A stretch of 64,000 nucleotides of DNA from Pseudomonadales bacterium (GCA_024234735.1 JACKNV010000001.1:62001-126000); one strand, 5' to 3'. Counted from the first letter of the stretch, positions 1 through 9,202 are shown. Translations and numbers: made by a program. Notes: a model not told the origin generated them from the sequence alone.

Positions 1-191
1 TCCTCGTTCTGCAGCTCGTAGATCGTGCGCAGGATGAAGCCGCGCGGCGGCCCCGGGGGGCGATGCTCGGGTGGCTCTCCCGGGTGCGCCTCGAAATACT
101 GGTCGGCCAGCATCCAGCTGGCAAGTACCGCCCCGGTCACCAGCCAGAAGCCGAGAAAGATGCGGGTGAACAGCTTGCCGCCGATAATCAC
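1..191 (-). CDS. cpxA: Sensor histidine kinase, CpxA-like (N-terminal part only)
   Basis: Only the first 63 or so codons lie in the window; the gene runs off the left edge. Reading starts at a GTG whose last two bases overlap the TGA stop of the response regulator (GTGA overlap), so the two are translationally coupled. The visible N-terminus has a short basic start and one hydrophobic membrane segment (about residues 7-26), followed by a Pro/His/Arg-rich stretch that would be periplasmic. Position directly after a CpxR-type regulator and near a Spy/CpxP protein suggests an envelope-stress sensor. The kinase domains are outside the window, so the CpxA name rests on context. Confidence 0.75.
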   Translation of the reverse strand, partial: MIIGGKLFTRIFLGFWLVTGAVLASWMLADQYFEAHPGEPPEHRPPGPPRGFILRTIYELQNE

Positions 192-892
192 CGGCTGTCT
201 TCCCCGGAGGCGATCAGAAACTGGTAGCCGGCGCCGCGCACACTGGCGATGAGGTCGTCGCCGCCGGCGGCCGCCAGCTTCTTGCGCAGTTTGCTGATAT
301 GCACGTCGACGCTGCGGTCGAAAGCCGCCAGGGGGCGCCCCAGGGCCTGTCTGCTCAGCGTCTCCTTGTCGACCACCTTGCCCGCCTCGGCCAGCAGCAC
401 CTGCAACATGCCGAACTCCGCCCCGGTGAGTTGCAGCGCGTGGCCGTCGTGGGAGGCACTGCGCGCCGCCGCGTCCAGCCGGGTCGCGCCCACCTCCAGC
501 TCCGCGCTACCGGCGTCCTCGCCTGGGCCCCGGGAGCGGCGCAGCACGGCGCGCAGCCTGGCGGCGAGCTCGCGCGGGTTACAGGGTTTGGGCAGGTAGT
601 CGTCGGCTCCCAGTTCCAGCCCGACGATGCGGTCGGTATCCTCGCCGCGGGCGGTCAGCATGACAACGGGGGTGGTGCAGAACCGCCGCAACTGGCGCAG
701 CACCTCCAGTCCCTGCATGCCGGGCAGCATGATGTCCAGCACGATGGCGTCGTAGTGCCGGCTGCGACAGTGCGCCAGAGCCGCGGCGCCATCGTGGAGG
801 GCGCTGGCCGTGAAACCTTCCAGCTGCAGAAACTCGACGAGCAGGGCGCACAGCTCGCGGTCGTCGTCAATGATCAGTACGGTAGGGCGCAT
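188..892 (-). CDS. cpxR: Two-component response regulator, CpxR/OmpR family
   Basis: A 234-residue regulator with an N-terminal receiver domain and a C-terminal OmpR-type winged-helix DNA-binding domain. The acidic pocket is visible near residues 9-11 (DDD), the phospho-acceptor is Asp53 in VLDIMLPG, and the conserved Lys lies in YLPKP. The C-terminal half has the RSVDVHISKLRKKL and RGAGYQF signatures of the DNA-binding domain. The ATG at 892 is chosen over the upstream in-frame start at 946 because AGGAG lies just before it and the receiver fold begins immediately. It overlaps the downstream kinase gene by four bases and is divergent from a Spy/CpxP protein, which supports a CpxR-like envelope-stress role. 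Confidence 0.9.
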   Translation of the reverse strand: MRPTVLIIDDDRELCALLVEFLQLEGFTASALHDGAAALAHCRSRHYDAIVLDIMLPGMQGLEVLRQLRRFCTTPVVMLTARGEDTDRIVGLELGADDYLPKPCNPRELAARLRAVLRRSRGPGEDAGSAELEVGATRLDAAARSASHDGHALQLTGAEFGMLQVLLAEAGKVVDKETLSRQALGRPLAAFDRSVDVHISKLRKKLAAAGGDDLIASVRGAGYQFLIASGEDSR

Positions 893-1007
893 CGCCTCTC
901 CTGGGCCCGGGGTGGCTCCCGGGGCCAGCTCAGTTAGTATGGACACTCGCTAGTGTGAATAAGGGCAGCGTGCTTGTCACCCGGCCCTTAACGCAGCGAG
1001 TACCTTT

Positions 1008-1022
1008 TTAACATTTCTTTAC
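1008..1022 (-). promoter_or_regulatory. Candidate CpxR box in the cpxR / spy-like divergent promoter region
   Basis: On the minus strand the site reads GTAAA, five bases, GTTAA. The Escherichia coli CpxR consensus is two GTAAA repeats about five bases apart, so nine of ten key positions agree. It lies in the shared upstream region, about 100 bases before the Spy/CpxP-like start and about 115 bases before the cpxR start, where a regulator could control both genes. The match is by eye only. Confidence 0.5.
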
Positions 1023-1120
1023 CCGCGCCGCGGACTGCTTTACGCGGCCCCAACGTACACTGGCCGGCATGGATCGGGAAATTTTCCCGGCCTGCAAAAT
1101 GAAGCAACTGGAGAACGACT

Positions 1121-1603
1121 ATGTTTATCAATCGGAAAAACTGGCTGGTGGGCGCGGCTGCCGCTGCCGCGATCACAGCCTCGGCTGCCACCTGGTCGAT
1201 GGGCCCGGGAGGCTCCATGGGCCCCCCCGGAGGCGATCACGATCCCGGCCGTATGCTGGCGCACATGGCCGACCAGCTGGATCTGAGTAGCGAACAGAAA
1301 GCCACTGTTGAGAGCCTGCTGTCCGCGTCCCGGCAGGGCAACGAGGCGAACCGCCAGCGGCTGCAGGAACTGCGCGAAGAATTGATGGCCATGCACGGCA
1401 ATTTCGATGCCGACAGGGCGCAGCAGATCGCCAACGAGATTGGCGAGATTACCGCCAGCATGGTGTTCGCGGCCAGCAAAACCTGGTCCGAGGTATACAA
1501 GGTACTGGACGAGGAACAGCGCCAGGAGTTGGATGAGCTGATGGCCAAACGCCAGGCGCAGCGCGGCAAGTGGCGCAAGGGCGGCGGTGAGCCGGACGCC
1601 TAG
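1121..1603 (+). CDS. Periplasmic Spy/CpxP-family protein
   Basis: A 160-residue protein with an N-terminal signal peptide (hydrophobic about residues 8-24, Ala-rich) and a helical, charged body. Two copies of the LTxxQ-like motif of the Spy/CpxP family can be seen as LDLSSEQK near residues 53-60 and LDEEQRQEL near 132-140. Members are periplasmic chaperones or metal/stress-responsive modulators of the Cpx sensor. A GGAG ribosome-binding site precedes the ATG. It is divergent from cpxRA, the layout expected for a CpxP-like feedback partner, and is probably under CpxR control. A generic zinc- or copper-responsive Spy protein is the alternative. Confidence 0.82.
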   Translation: MFINRKNWLVGAAAAAAITASAATWSMGPGGSMGPPGGDHDPGRMLAHMADQLDLSSEQKATVESLLSASRQGNEANRQRLQELREELMAMHGNFDADRAQQIANEIGEITASMVFAASKTWSEVYKVLDEEQRQELDELMAKRQAQRGKWRKGGGEPDA

Positions 1604-1617
1604 CGGGCGGCCGCCGG

Positions 1618-1651
1618 CCGGCGGGGCAGCGGGTTCCGCTGTGCCCGCCGG
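1618..1651. terminator. GC-rich hairpin between convergent genes
   Basis: A 15-base arm (1618-1632), a 3-base loop and a near-complementary arm (1636-1651, one bulge) fill the gap between the convergent spy-like gene and the M16C peptidase gene. No strong T-tract follows on either strand, so it may act by stem stability or as a transcription barrier for both genes. Confidence 0.45.
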
Positions 1652-4606
1652 TCAGTCCAGTTCCTCCAGGCTCAGGCCCAGTTCCTCGCGCAGCGCCGTG
1701 GTGTGCTGCAACTGGCTGCTGTTGGAGATGACCGCGGTACTGGCCAATTCCGGGCGCAGATAGGTGGCGGTCACCCGCCGCAGGTCGTCCAGGCTGACAC
1801 CCAGTACCTGTTCCCGGAACTGTTCGCGCTGGGCGTGGCTGCGCCCGAACAGGCGGTTGTGGAAGTGTTGCTTGGCCTCCCCCGCGGGGGAGCTGGGCTT
1901 GTCCAGGCTGCCGATCACGCCGAGGATGGCCTCCTCCAGGGCGCGGTACTCGTGCCGGCTGTCGAGCATCCAGGTGATGGCGCCGTCGAAGTCCTGCAGG
2001 GTTTCCACCAGGCGCGGGTCGCGGTAGGAATAGAAGCGGAAGGCGGCGATACTGGCGTCCTGGGCGGCACCGCCACCGTAGGCGCCGCCCTGTTCGCGTA
2101 TCGCCCTGTGCAGGAAGCCGTTGCGCAGGAAACCGCCCAGCACGGTCAGGGCGGCCGCGTCCGGGTGTTGCACCGGCACCGTGGGGTAGGCCCGCGCGCA
2201 GAAATTCACCTGGGTATTGGCCACCCAGAATTCGCCGCGGCGCTCCCGGCAGGGCGCCAGGGTAAAGGCCTCCTGGTCCCGGGCCGACGCTCCGCTCGCC
2301 CACACCGCGGCGGCATCGCTGGCAAGCTCCGCCACCCGGTGGTGTTCGGCGACCACCAGCAGCTGGTTGGGTGCGGCTTCGATGCTCGCGTGCAGCGCCG
2401 CCAGGCGGGCGGTGAAATCCGCCAGGGCCGTCTGGTCGGCCAGGCTGTCGTCCAGCCGGCGCAGCCTGCGGATGCCGGCCATCCCCGACAGTTCGTGGTT
2501 GAGTTTCGCCAGCGGGCTCATTCCGGCGCTGGCGGCGGCCATGGCCAGGCCGTGACCGTTGCCGGTGACTGACTGGTCGCGGCGCGCGCGCTGCTGGCTG
2601 ACCAGCTCGCGGATGCGGGTGGTTTCGTCGAAGCGCACCGTGTGCAGGGTGTCGTGCATCAGCCGCGCCTGCTCCCCGGCATTGCGTAACAGCGCCTTGG
2701 CGGACAACACGAAATAGCCGCCCACCGCCTGCTCGTCGTCCACCGCGCCGCGCATGGAGGTGAAGGCGTTGAGGGCGCCCACCGTGGCGGACTGGCGATG
2801 CTGGGCCTGCAGGTAATCGCCGCTGCCCAGGCCGAGTTCGGTGAGCATGTGGGTGTACAGCGGCAGGCAGGGCAGGTCCTCGCCCGTCAGCGCCGGGAGG
2901 GCGGCAATGGCCTGCTGGTATACCAGGCCGTTGGTTCCCTGGGCATAGGTGGTGGTCAGCACCCCGGCCTGGCGCTCCTCGCGGAAGCTCAGTTCCGGCA
3001 GGCTGGCGGGCACGTCGCTCAGCTCTACCCTGGGCAGTACGCTGGGGTCGTCCACCTGCTGCTGGCGTTCGGCCAGGCGCCTGGTGCGGGTAATGACGGC
3101 GGCGCGGGCCTGTTCGTCCATGCCGGCCTTGATCGCCGCCAGGCGCTGCGCTTCCGCCTCGGCCCGCTGTTGCGAGAGGGAGGTGTCCGGTGCCAGCACC
3201 AGGGTCACCCGGTGAGTGTTGTCCAGCAACAGGCGGCGCGCCAGTTGGCGTATGTAGTCCGGGTCCTGGATTTTCTCCCGCAAGCGGGCGATCACCGGGT
3301 CCAGGTCGAGCACGCCGATGGGATCGCTGTAGTGACTGGCACAGCCCAGCGCCTGCAGGATAAGGTGCAGGCCGTAGGGGTAACCGTCGCCGCTGATCTC
3401 GCGCTGGTGCAGCTCCAGCTGGTGCAGCACCGCTTCCAGGCGATCGTGATCGACGCCCTCGCTGGCGACCTTGTCCAGTACCCCCAGTACCAGTGCTTCC
3501 AGCGCGTCGGCCCTGTCCGGCTCGCTGCCCTCGATGCCGCAGCAGAACACCATTTCCCGCATGCCGTCTTCGAGGCCGCACAGTGGGGAGGGCGCCTGCC
3601 CCAGGTCGGTGGTTTCCAGCGCCTGCTGCAGGGGCGAGGAACTGTTGTCCAGCAGCACGCTGGACAGCAGTTGCGCCTCGAGCAACTGCTCCAGATCGGT
3701 GCTCTCTCCCAGCAGCCAGCCCATCACCAGGTGGGTCTTGCGCTCGGTACTGCCCTTGTCGTCGCAGGCGTAGGGGCGCTGGACGCGCAGGGGCGCTTGC
3801 AGGCGTTGCTCCGCGGGCACGCGAATGGTTTCCTCCAGGGCCTGGAAGCGGCACAGGGCGCGGCGCTCGAATACCTCCTGGTGCTCGGCCGCGGGAATGT
3901 CGCCGAAGGTCATGAAAATGGCGTTGCTGGGGTGGTAGTGGCTGCGGTAGAAGGCCACCAGCTGTTGGTAGCTGAGGTCGGGGATATGCGCCGGGTCGCC
4001 GCCGCTGTTGTAGTGGTAGGTCGTGGTGGGGAACAGCTGCTCGCACAGTTCGTTCCACAGCACCGAGGTGATGGAACTCATGGCGCCCTTCATCTCGTTG
4101 AAGACCACACCCTTGAATACCAGGTCGCTGTGCGGATTGTCAGGCTCGGCAAACTCGACCCGGTGCCCCTCCTGGGCGAAGTCCAGCGGATCCAGCCGCG
4201 AGAAGAACACTGCGTCCAGGTAGACATCCAGCAGGTTATTGAAGTCCTTGCGGTTCTGGCTGGCAAAGGGATAGGCAGTCCAGTCGGAACTGGTAAAGGC
4301 ATTCATGAAAGTGTTCAGGGAGCGGCGCAGCATCATGAAGAAGGGGTCGCGCACAGGATAGCGCTCGCTGCCGCACAGCGCGGTGTGTTCGAGGATGTGG
4401 GCGACGCCGGTGGAATCCTGGGGCACGGTGCGCAACGCCACCAGGAACACGTTCTCGCTGTTGTCCGCGGCCAGGTGGTAATGCACCGCGCCGGTGGCCT
4501 GGTGGCGGTATTGTTCCACCCGGATATTCAGCGACTCGATGGTGTGCTGGCGCACGGCGGTGAAGGCCGGGTGGGCGCTGGTGGGGGCGTTGCTTGCAGA
4601 AGTCAT
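1652..4606 (-). CDS. Insulinase-family (M16C, presequence protease/Cym1-like) zinc metallopeptidase
   Basis: A 984-residue M16C peptidase. The inverted zinc motif HILEH is at residues 70-74, followed by TALCGSERYPVRDPFF and SLNTFMNAFTSSDWTAYP, which are hallmark blocks of the PreP/Cym1 group. The length of nearly 1000 residues fits the family, in which two M16 halves form a closed chamber that degrades small peptides. The ATG at 4606 is preferred over the longer frame beginning at 4684 because AAGGA sits in front of it and the extra 26 residues look non-coding. There is no signal peptide, so it is predicted cytoplasmic. It follows the glutamine cyclotransferase gene on the same strand, with a gap of about 30 bases. 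Confidence 0.92.
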   Translation of the reverse strand: MTSASNAPTSAHPAFTAVRQHTIESLNIRVEQYRHQATGAVHYHLAADNSENVFLVALRTVPQDSTGVAHILEHTALCGSERYPVRDPFFMMLRRSLNTFMNAFTSSDWTAYPFASQNRKDFNNLLDVYLDAVFFSRLDPLDFAQEGHRVEFAEPDNPHSDLVFKGVVFNEMKGAMSSITSVLWNELCEQLFPTTTYHYNSGGDPAHIPDLSYQQLVAFYRSHYHPSNAIFMTFGDIPAAEHQEVFERRALCRFQALEETIRVPAEQRLQAPLRVQRPYACDDKGSTERKTHLVMGWLLGESTDLEQLLEAQLLSSVLLDNSSSPLQQALETTDLGQAPSPLCGLEDGMREMVFCCGIEGSEPDRADALEALVLGVLDKVASEGVDHDRLEAVLHQLELHQREISGDGYPYGLHLILQALGCASHYSDPIGVLDLDPVIARLREKIQDPDYIRQLARRLLLDNTHRVTLVLAPDTSLSQQRAEAEAQRLAAIKAGMDEQARAAVITRTRRLAERQQQVDDPSVLPRVELSDVPASLPELSFREERQAGVLTTTYAQGTNGLVYQQAIAALPALTGEDLPCLPLYTHMLTELGLGSGDYLQAQHRQSATVGALNAFTSMRGAVDDEQAVGGYFVLSAKALLRNAGEQARLMHDTLHTVRFDETTRIRELVSQQRARRDQSVTGNGHGLAMAAASAGMSPLAKLNHELSGMAGIRRLRRLDDSLADQTALADFTARLAALHASIEAAPNQLLVVAEHHRVAELASDAAAVWASGASARDQEAFTLAPCRERRGEFWVANTQVNFCARAYPTVPVQHPDAAALTVLGGFLRNGFLHRAIREQGGAYGGGAAQDASIAAFRFYSYRDPRLVETLQDFDGAITWMLDSRHEYRALEEAILGVIGSLDKPSSPAGEAKQHFHNRLFGRSHAQREQFREQVLGVSLDDLRRVTATYLRPELASTAVISNSSQLQHTTALREELGLSLEELD

Positions 4607-4637
4607 GCAGTGTCCTTGGGTCGCTGAAAAAAGGCCG

Positions 4638-5483
4638 CTATGGCTGGTGGGGGGCTGCGCTTGCCGGTGTGGCGGGCGCGGCATCCGCCGGTGTTTCCCG
4701 GCCCGCCGCGGGCACCAGTTCGATACGGTACAGCCAGGGCCAGTTCTTGCCGGTTACCCAGATACCGCCGTCCGCCGGGTTGCGGGCGATACCGTTGAGC
4801 ACATCGGTGTCGGAGCGCCGCTCGACCACCGGCAGCAGGCCCTTTAGATCCACGCTGGCCTCCACGGTACCGTCGGCGGGGTCGATGATGACGATCCGGT
4901 CAGTCTGCCAGATATTGGCCCAGATACGCCCGTCTATCCACTCCAGTTCATTGAGGCGCGATAGCGGCGCGCCGTTTTCGGTCACCCTCAGGGTGCGGGT
5001 GATGCGGTGTTCGCCCGGGGAGACGAAATACAGTCGATCGCTGCCATCGCCGTAGATGAGTTGCTCGCCGTCGTTGGTGAGGCCCCAGCCCTCGCCGGGA
5101 ATCTGCATGCGCTGCGCCGGGGTCAGGTCGGCCCTGTTGTACACCAGCAGGTTGCGCGAGCGCCAGGTCAACAGGTACAGCTTGTCGCCCAGCACCGTGA
5201 GCCCCTCGGCGAACACCCGGGGATTGACCCCGCGTTCGCTGTCGAGCTCGCCGCTGGCGAAGTCGAAACGGCGCAGCCGGGACTCGCCGTAGCCGCCGCT
5301 GCTCACATACAGCTGGCCATCGACGATCTCCAGGCCCTGTACAAAGGTGTCCCGGGACTGCGGCTTCTTGTCCACGATCCGGTAGCCGTAGAGATCCGTC
5401 GCCTGGCCGGTCGCGCCGAGCAGTGTGAGTACAAGGCCCGCGACGAGCTGGCGGGCTGCGATATGCTGTTTGCTGGTAGTCAC
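4638..5483 (-). CDS. Glutaminyl-peptide cyclotransferase (glutamine cyclotransferase family)
   Basis: A 281-residue secreted protein of the plant/bacterial-type glutaminyl cyclase family, a five-bladed beta-propeller that converts N-terminal Gln of peptides to pyroglutamate. The signal peptide runs to about residue 28. Family blocks seen include TFVQGLEIVDGQLYVSSG, GEGWGLTNDG, LNELEWIDGRIWANIWQTD and LNGIARNP. The C-terminus ends in a Pro/Ala-rich tail. Translation starts at a GTG one base after the MnmC stop, indicating coupling, so it is the third gene of a minus-strand operon with the coiled-coil protein and mnmC. The link to tRNA modification looks accidental. Confidence 0.9.
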   Translation of the reverse strand: MTTSKQHIAARQLVAGLVLTLLGATGQATDLYGYRIVDKKPQSRDTFVQGLEIVDGQLYVSSGGYGESRLRRFDFASGELDSERGVNPRVFAEGLTVLGDKLYLLTWRSRNLLVYNRADLTPAQRMQIPGEGWGLTNDGEQLIYGDGSDRLYFVSPGEHRITRTLRVTENGAPLSRLNELEWIDGRIWANIWQTDRIVIIDPADGTVEASVDLKGLLPVVERRSDTDVLNGIARNPADGGIWVTGKNWPWLYRIELVPAAGRETPADAAPATPASAAPHQP

Positions 5484-5484
5484 G

Positions 5485-7500
5485 CTATATCCTGTTGCGT
5501 TTGAGGTCGCGAATTATAAAGCGACCGGGGGCCAGGGCGCGAGCCAGGTCGCGACCGAGCGGCGGCGGCTCGCCGCAGATTTCGCTGGCGACGAGTTCCG
5601 CCGCCAGGGGCGCGGAGCCCAGGCCCCGGGAACCGTGCGCGGTGCTCAGATAGAGGCCCGGGAGATAGCGGCCGGCAGTGGCCAGCGGGACGCGGGCGTT
5701 GCTGCGCAGGGCGGCATAGTCCGCCAGGAATGCGTTGTGATCCGGAACCGGCCCGGCCAGCGGCAGGTAATCGGGGCTGGCGCAGCGAAAGCCGACCCGC
5801 CCCCCCAGGGTGGCCGGGTCCAGTCCCTCCAGGGCCGCGCGCCAGGCCGGGATTGCCCGGGCGAGTTGCTCGATGTTGTCGCGCTGATCCTCCCGGCGCA
5901 ACTCCCGGGTTTGCTCGTGCAGGTTGAACGTGGCACCGATACAGTGGCCGCCGCCGGCTGCCGGGGCGATATAGCCCTGGTGGCACAGGGCGCTGCGCAG
6001 GCAGTCAAAGGGGGCCTGCGCCGGCAGCTGGGTGGTCTGCCCGCGTATTGCCTGCAGGGGCAGCCAGTCGAGCCCGGGCTGCGCGGCGCTGGCGGTGCCG
6101 GTGGCGATGACGGCGCAGGGCGCTTGCCAGCAGGACCCGGCCGCGTCCGTCGCGCGCCAGCCGCCGGCCCCGCGCTGCAGGCTGAGCGGGCCGCGGTTTT
6201 CCAGCAACTCGATAGCGGGGTGGTCGACCAGGGCGCGGCACACCGCCGCCGGCCGAAACCAGCCGGAGCGGGGAAACCAGTAGCCGGGGCTGTGCTGCGC
6301 CACTCCCAGGACCTCGCCGGCAGCGGCCGGGTCCAGCACCCTGGCCAGTTCCGGCACCGCACGCAGGCGCTGTGCCATGTCCTCCAGCCCGGCGTCGTGG
6401 GGCTGCTGGTGAAAGCTGCCGCACAGGTCGCCGTCGCGGCCCGGGAGCAGCGCGCCGGCGGCAAACAGCTGGCTGTAGAAGGTGGCGGCGAAGCTGAAAC
6501 TCTGTACCGCGAAATCCACCAGTGGCGAGTGGCGCGGCGACAGCCGGGTATAGAGAATGCCCTGGGGGTTGCCCGAAGCGCCTTCGGCCAGGCCGCCCTG
6601 GTCCAGCAGGGTCACCGCCACCCCGCGGCGCGCCAGGGCCGCCGCGACCGTGCAACCCGCCAGGCCGGCGCCCAGCACGATGGCCCGCTCCGGTGCCGCG
6701 GCGGCGCCGGTGGCGCCGCGATCCCAGGCCGGCTCAAGCACGGGTGGGGCAGTTGCGGCGGTGCTGTCCAGCCGGCCGCGCAGGCACTCGCGCTTGCGGC
6801 CGAATCCGGGGGTTTTCGTCACCGTGAAACCGGCCGCAGCGAGCTGGCGGCGCACCGCGCCGGCCGCGGTGAAGGTGGCAAAGGTGGCGCCGGGGCGGCT
6901 CAGGCGGGCCACCGCTTCGAGCACCCCGGGGCGCCACATGGATTCGTTGCGCGCCGGGGCGAAGCCGTCCAGGTACCAGGCGTCCACCAGTGGCAGGCCG
7001 CGCCCCTGCAGGTCCGGCAGGGCGGTGTTGACGTCCGCCCACCACAGGTCCAGGGTGACCTGCCCCCCCTGCAGCAGCAGGCGGTGCTGGCCGGGAACCA
7101 GGCCGGGGTAGTGTCGCAGCAACTCGCCGGCCACAGGCGCCAGTTGCGGCCAGCAGGCCAGGGCGCGCGCCAGGTCGTCGCGCTGCAGCGGAAACTGTTC
7201 GCAGGACAGGTAGTGCAGCCGCGGCCGCGGCGCGGGCAGCGCCAGCCAGGCCTGCCAGGTCAGCAGAAAATTGAGCCCGGTGCCGAAGCCGGTTTCAGCG
7301 ATGCAGAAGTGGCCCCCGGGCCAGGCCCGCCAGCGCGCCGGCAGGTCGTTGCCGCGCAGGAAAACGTGGCGGCTTTCCTCGAGGCCATCCTCGTCGGAGT
7401 AGTAGATGTCACCGAAGCGCGCCGAGCGCGGCGCGCCCGTACTGCTCCACTGCAGCGCGGCGGGGGTCACTGGCTGCCACGGGCTGTTGCTGGGTTTCAT
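5485..7500 (-). CDS. mnmC: Bifunctional tRNA 5-methylaminomethyl-2-thiouridine biosynthesis protein MnmC
   Basis: A 671-residue fusion of two enzymes that finish the mnm5s2U modification at the wobble position of tRNA. The N-terminal SAM methyltransferase half (about 1-240) shows ETGFGTGLNFLL and the WYLDGFAPARNESMW block. The C-terminal FAD oxidase half (from about 265) begins with the dinucleotide-binding motif GAGLAGCTVAAALARRG and has the DQGGLAEGASGNPQGILYTRLSP block. The length matches known MnmC. The ATG overlaps the stop of the upstream gene by four bases (ATGA). No damaged motif is seen. Confidence 0.96.
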   Translation of the reverse strand: MKPSNSPWQPVTPAALQWSSTGAPRSARFGDIYYSDEDGLEESRHVFLRGNDLPARWRAWPGGHFCIAETGFGTGLNFLLTWQAWLALPAPRPRLHYLSCEQFPLQRDDLARALACWPQLAPVAGELLRHYPGLVPGQHRLLLQGGQVTLDLWWADVNTALPDLQGRGLPLVDAWYLDGFAPARNESMWRPGVLEAVARLSRPGATFATFTAAGAVRRQLAAAGFTVTKTPGFGRKRECLRGRLDSTAATAPPVLEPAWDRGATGAAAAPERAIVLGAGLAGCTVAAALARRGVAVTLLDQGGLAEGASGNPQGILYTRLSPRHSPLVDFAVQSFSFAATFYSQLFAAGALLPGRDGDLCGSFHQQPHDAGLEDMAQRLRAVPELARVLDPAAAGEVLGVAQHSPGYWFPRSGWFRPAAVCRALVDHPAIELLENRGPLSLQRGAGGWRATDAAGSCWQAPCAVIATGTASAAQPGLDWLPLQAIRGQTTQLPAQAPFDCLRSALCHQGYIAPAAGGGHCIGATFNLHEQTRELRREDQRDNIEQLARAIPAWRAALEGLDPATLGGRVGFRCASPDYLPLAGPVPDHNAFLADYAALRSNARVPLATAGRYLPGLYLSTAHGSRGLGSAPLAAELVASEICGEPPPLGRDLARALAPGRFIIRDLKRNRI

Positions 7501-8546
7501 CCGGCGCGGGGAGAGAGGTTTATCTCGGCCGGCAGCCAGGCGGGGATGTGCGCGTCCTGTTCCGCGAGCAGGTCGTCCACCGCGAACAGGTGCAGCTCAG
7601 GGGACACCCCGGGCGGGGCGTACAGGGTGATCAGGTAGTCGCCGGCATTGACGTTCTGGGGCAACTGCACTTCCCAGCTGTGCTCCTTGATGCGCAGCGT
7701 GGTATCGCCGGGTTGCAGGCGCACCCGGGCGATGTAGTGGTTCTTGCCCACCGGTCGCAGGCTGCGCCGCTCGCTGGCGATCAGGGCGCCGAACAGGCGG
7801 GTCCTGATGCCGCAGATCGGGGCGATATCCCGGCGGCTCTCCGGGATATTGGGGTCGGACAGGCGCCGGGTGATCTGGCTCAGGGCGGTGCTGCCCTCGG
7901 CGCCGTTGAGGCGTACCTTGTCGACGCTGAAGGGGATGCGGGACAGGCGCTCCGCGTCCAGTTGCGCCGCGGCGCGCGCCGCCAGTTCCTCGTCGGTGGG
8001 CAGGGTGCGGGCCGCCTCCTGCATGTCCGCGTAGTAGCTGGCCAGCAGGGCGTGCAGGCGCCGCACGTGCTCTTCCTCGCGCTCCATGGAGTAGTCGGGG
8101 GTGGACATGCGCAGGGGTTTGCTTTCCATGGCGGCCGCCGGGCCGGCCCCGGGCGTGGCGGACTGCGCCGCCTCGACATCGGCGGACAGCTGCCGCGCGG
8201 CGATGATCTGTTCCTGCAGCAGGGTGACCTCCTGCTCCGTCACGGCCACCAGGCGCTCCCGCAGGCTCATCATTTCCAGGGCGAGTTTACGCACTGCCGG
8301 GTTGCTGCTCTGCTCCGGGGGGCTGTCCTCGGTGTGGATCATTTTCACCGTGATCTTGAACTGGTCCAGTTCCCCGGAGAGCATCTCCCGCTGCCGGGCC
8401 AGGCCTGCCAGCTGCTGCTCGATAGTCTGGTCCGCGCCCTGTACCAGGGGAGCCAGCAGCGTCAGGGCACAGCACAGCCGCGCCAGCCAGCGGCGACCGG
8501 GCTGCGGAGAAAGCGGCGTCAGGATGACTGAATACAGCCCTGTCAT
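7497..8546 (-). CDS. Secreted coiled-coil protein of unknown function
   Basis: A 349-residue protein; I do not recognise a named family. A hydrophobic segment near residues 25-38 (ending at about LVQGA) looks like a signal peptide or anchor. Residues 40-100 and 115-180 are Glu/Gln/Leu-rich heptad-like helices, followed by a mixed C-terminal domain that may be a small beta-sandwich (RVRLQPGDTTLRIKEHSW). The start at 8546 is chosen because the upstream part of the open frame overlaps the divergent gene's promoter and is basic and non-coding in character; the ribosome-binding site is weak. It overlaps mnmC by four bases and probably leads that operon. Confidence 0.7.
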   Translation of the reverse strand: MTGLYSVILTPLSPQPGRRWLARLCCALTLLAPLVQGADQTIEQQLAGLARQREMLSGELDQFKITVKMIHTEDSPPEQSSNPAVRKLALEMMSLRERLVAVTEQEVTLLQEQIIAARQLSADVEAAQSATPGAGPAAAMESKPLRMSTPDYSMEREEEHVRRLHALLASYYADMQEAARTLPTDEELAARAAAQLDAERLSRIPFSVDKVRLNGAEGSTALSQITRRLSDPNIPESRRDIAPICGIRTRLFGALIASERRSLRPVGKNHYIARVRLQPGDTTLRIKEHSWEVQLPQNVNAGDYLITLYAPPGVSPELHLFAVDDLLAEQDAHIPAWLPAEINLSPRAG

Positions 8547-8689
8547 CGAACAAAATTCCAAAAAAAACAAAGACAAAGGATAGCAGAGGCGGCCCGCCCC
8601 GAACCAGCGGCCAAGTCGAGTTAATGCGCGATAGCGACATAGTACCCGGGGGGCGGTAGACTTGGCGCTCGTTTCCGCACGAGGTAGCC

Positions 8690-9202
8690 ATGGCCGAGCC
8701 CGCTGCACAAACCATCCCCAAGGAAAAATTCCTGCTGATCGCTGCCAACCTGCTGCACCGACAGTTTATCCTTGCCTCGCGCACCGAGGCCAAGCGCGTG
8801 TTCCGCGAGTTGTTCGAGAGGAAGGTGGTACCGATGACCACCGTCAGGATGGAAGACCAGTCCACGGTGGCCTTTCGCCTCGAGCTGGACCACAGCGAGT
8901 TCGACGGCAAGCTGAATTTCGGGGCCTTCAAGGCCGGCCTCACGGAGCTGCTTGGCAATATTTTCCGCAGCGTCGAGGTAAAGCGCGATATCACCGTGTT
9001 CAACATGCAGCACCGCGAACAGTCAGTCATGTTCGGGGTGACCGGGGTCACCGTGGAACAGGGCCAGCCCAATGTCCTGGTGCTCGGTGCCGACACTTCC
9101 GGGCCTCCTGGGAATGTGCTGTTGCGGCTGATGTACCTGGACCACCGCCAGTTCGCCGCAGCCGGGCAGGGTGGCGCCGCTCCCGGGCAGGCCGGCGCCT
9201 AG
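8690..9202 (+). CDS. Conserved-looking cytoplasmic protein of unknown function
   Basis: A 170-residue soluble protein with no signal peptide. It alternates helical and strand-like stretches (AANLLHRQFILASRTEAKRVF, then TVAFRLELDHSEFDG) and ends in a low-complexity Ala/Gly tail. I cannot assign a family. GAGGT stands seven bases ahead of the ATG. It lies 12 bases upstream of hrpA on the same strand and is likely co-transcribed, so a role in RNA metabolism is possible but not shown. Confidence 0.7.
   Translation: MAEPAAQTIPKEKFLLIAANLLHRQFILASRTEAKRVFRELFERKVVPMTTVRMEDQSTVAFRLELDHSEFDGKLNFGAFKAGLTELLGNIFRSVEVKRDITVFNMQHREQSVMFGVTGVTVEQGQPNVLVLGADTSGPPGNVLLRLMYLDHRQFAAAGQGGAAPGQAGA

Noticed and set aside
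1449..4058. Long alternative minus-strand frame inside the M16C peptidase gene.
   Set aside because: Arg/Pro/Gly-rich shadow frame; the peptidase frame has the zinc motif and family blocks.
2798..4627. Plus-strand open frame of about 600 codons opposite the peptidase gene.
   Set aside because: Antisense shadow without recognisable domain.
5425..7638. Plus-strand open frame of about 740 codons opposite mnmC.
   Set aside because: Antisense shadow, Gly/Gln/Arg-rich; mnmC motifs are on the minus strand.
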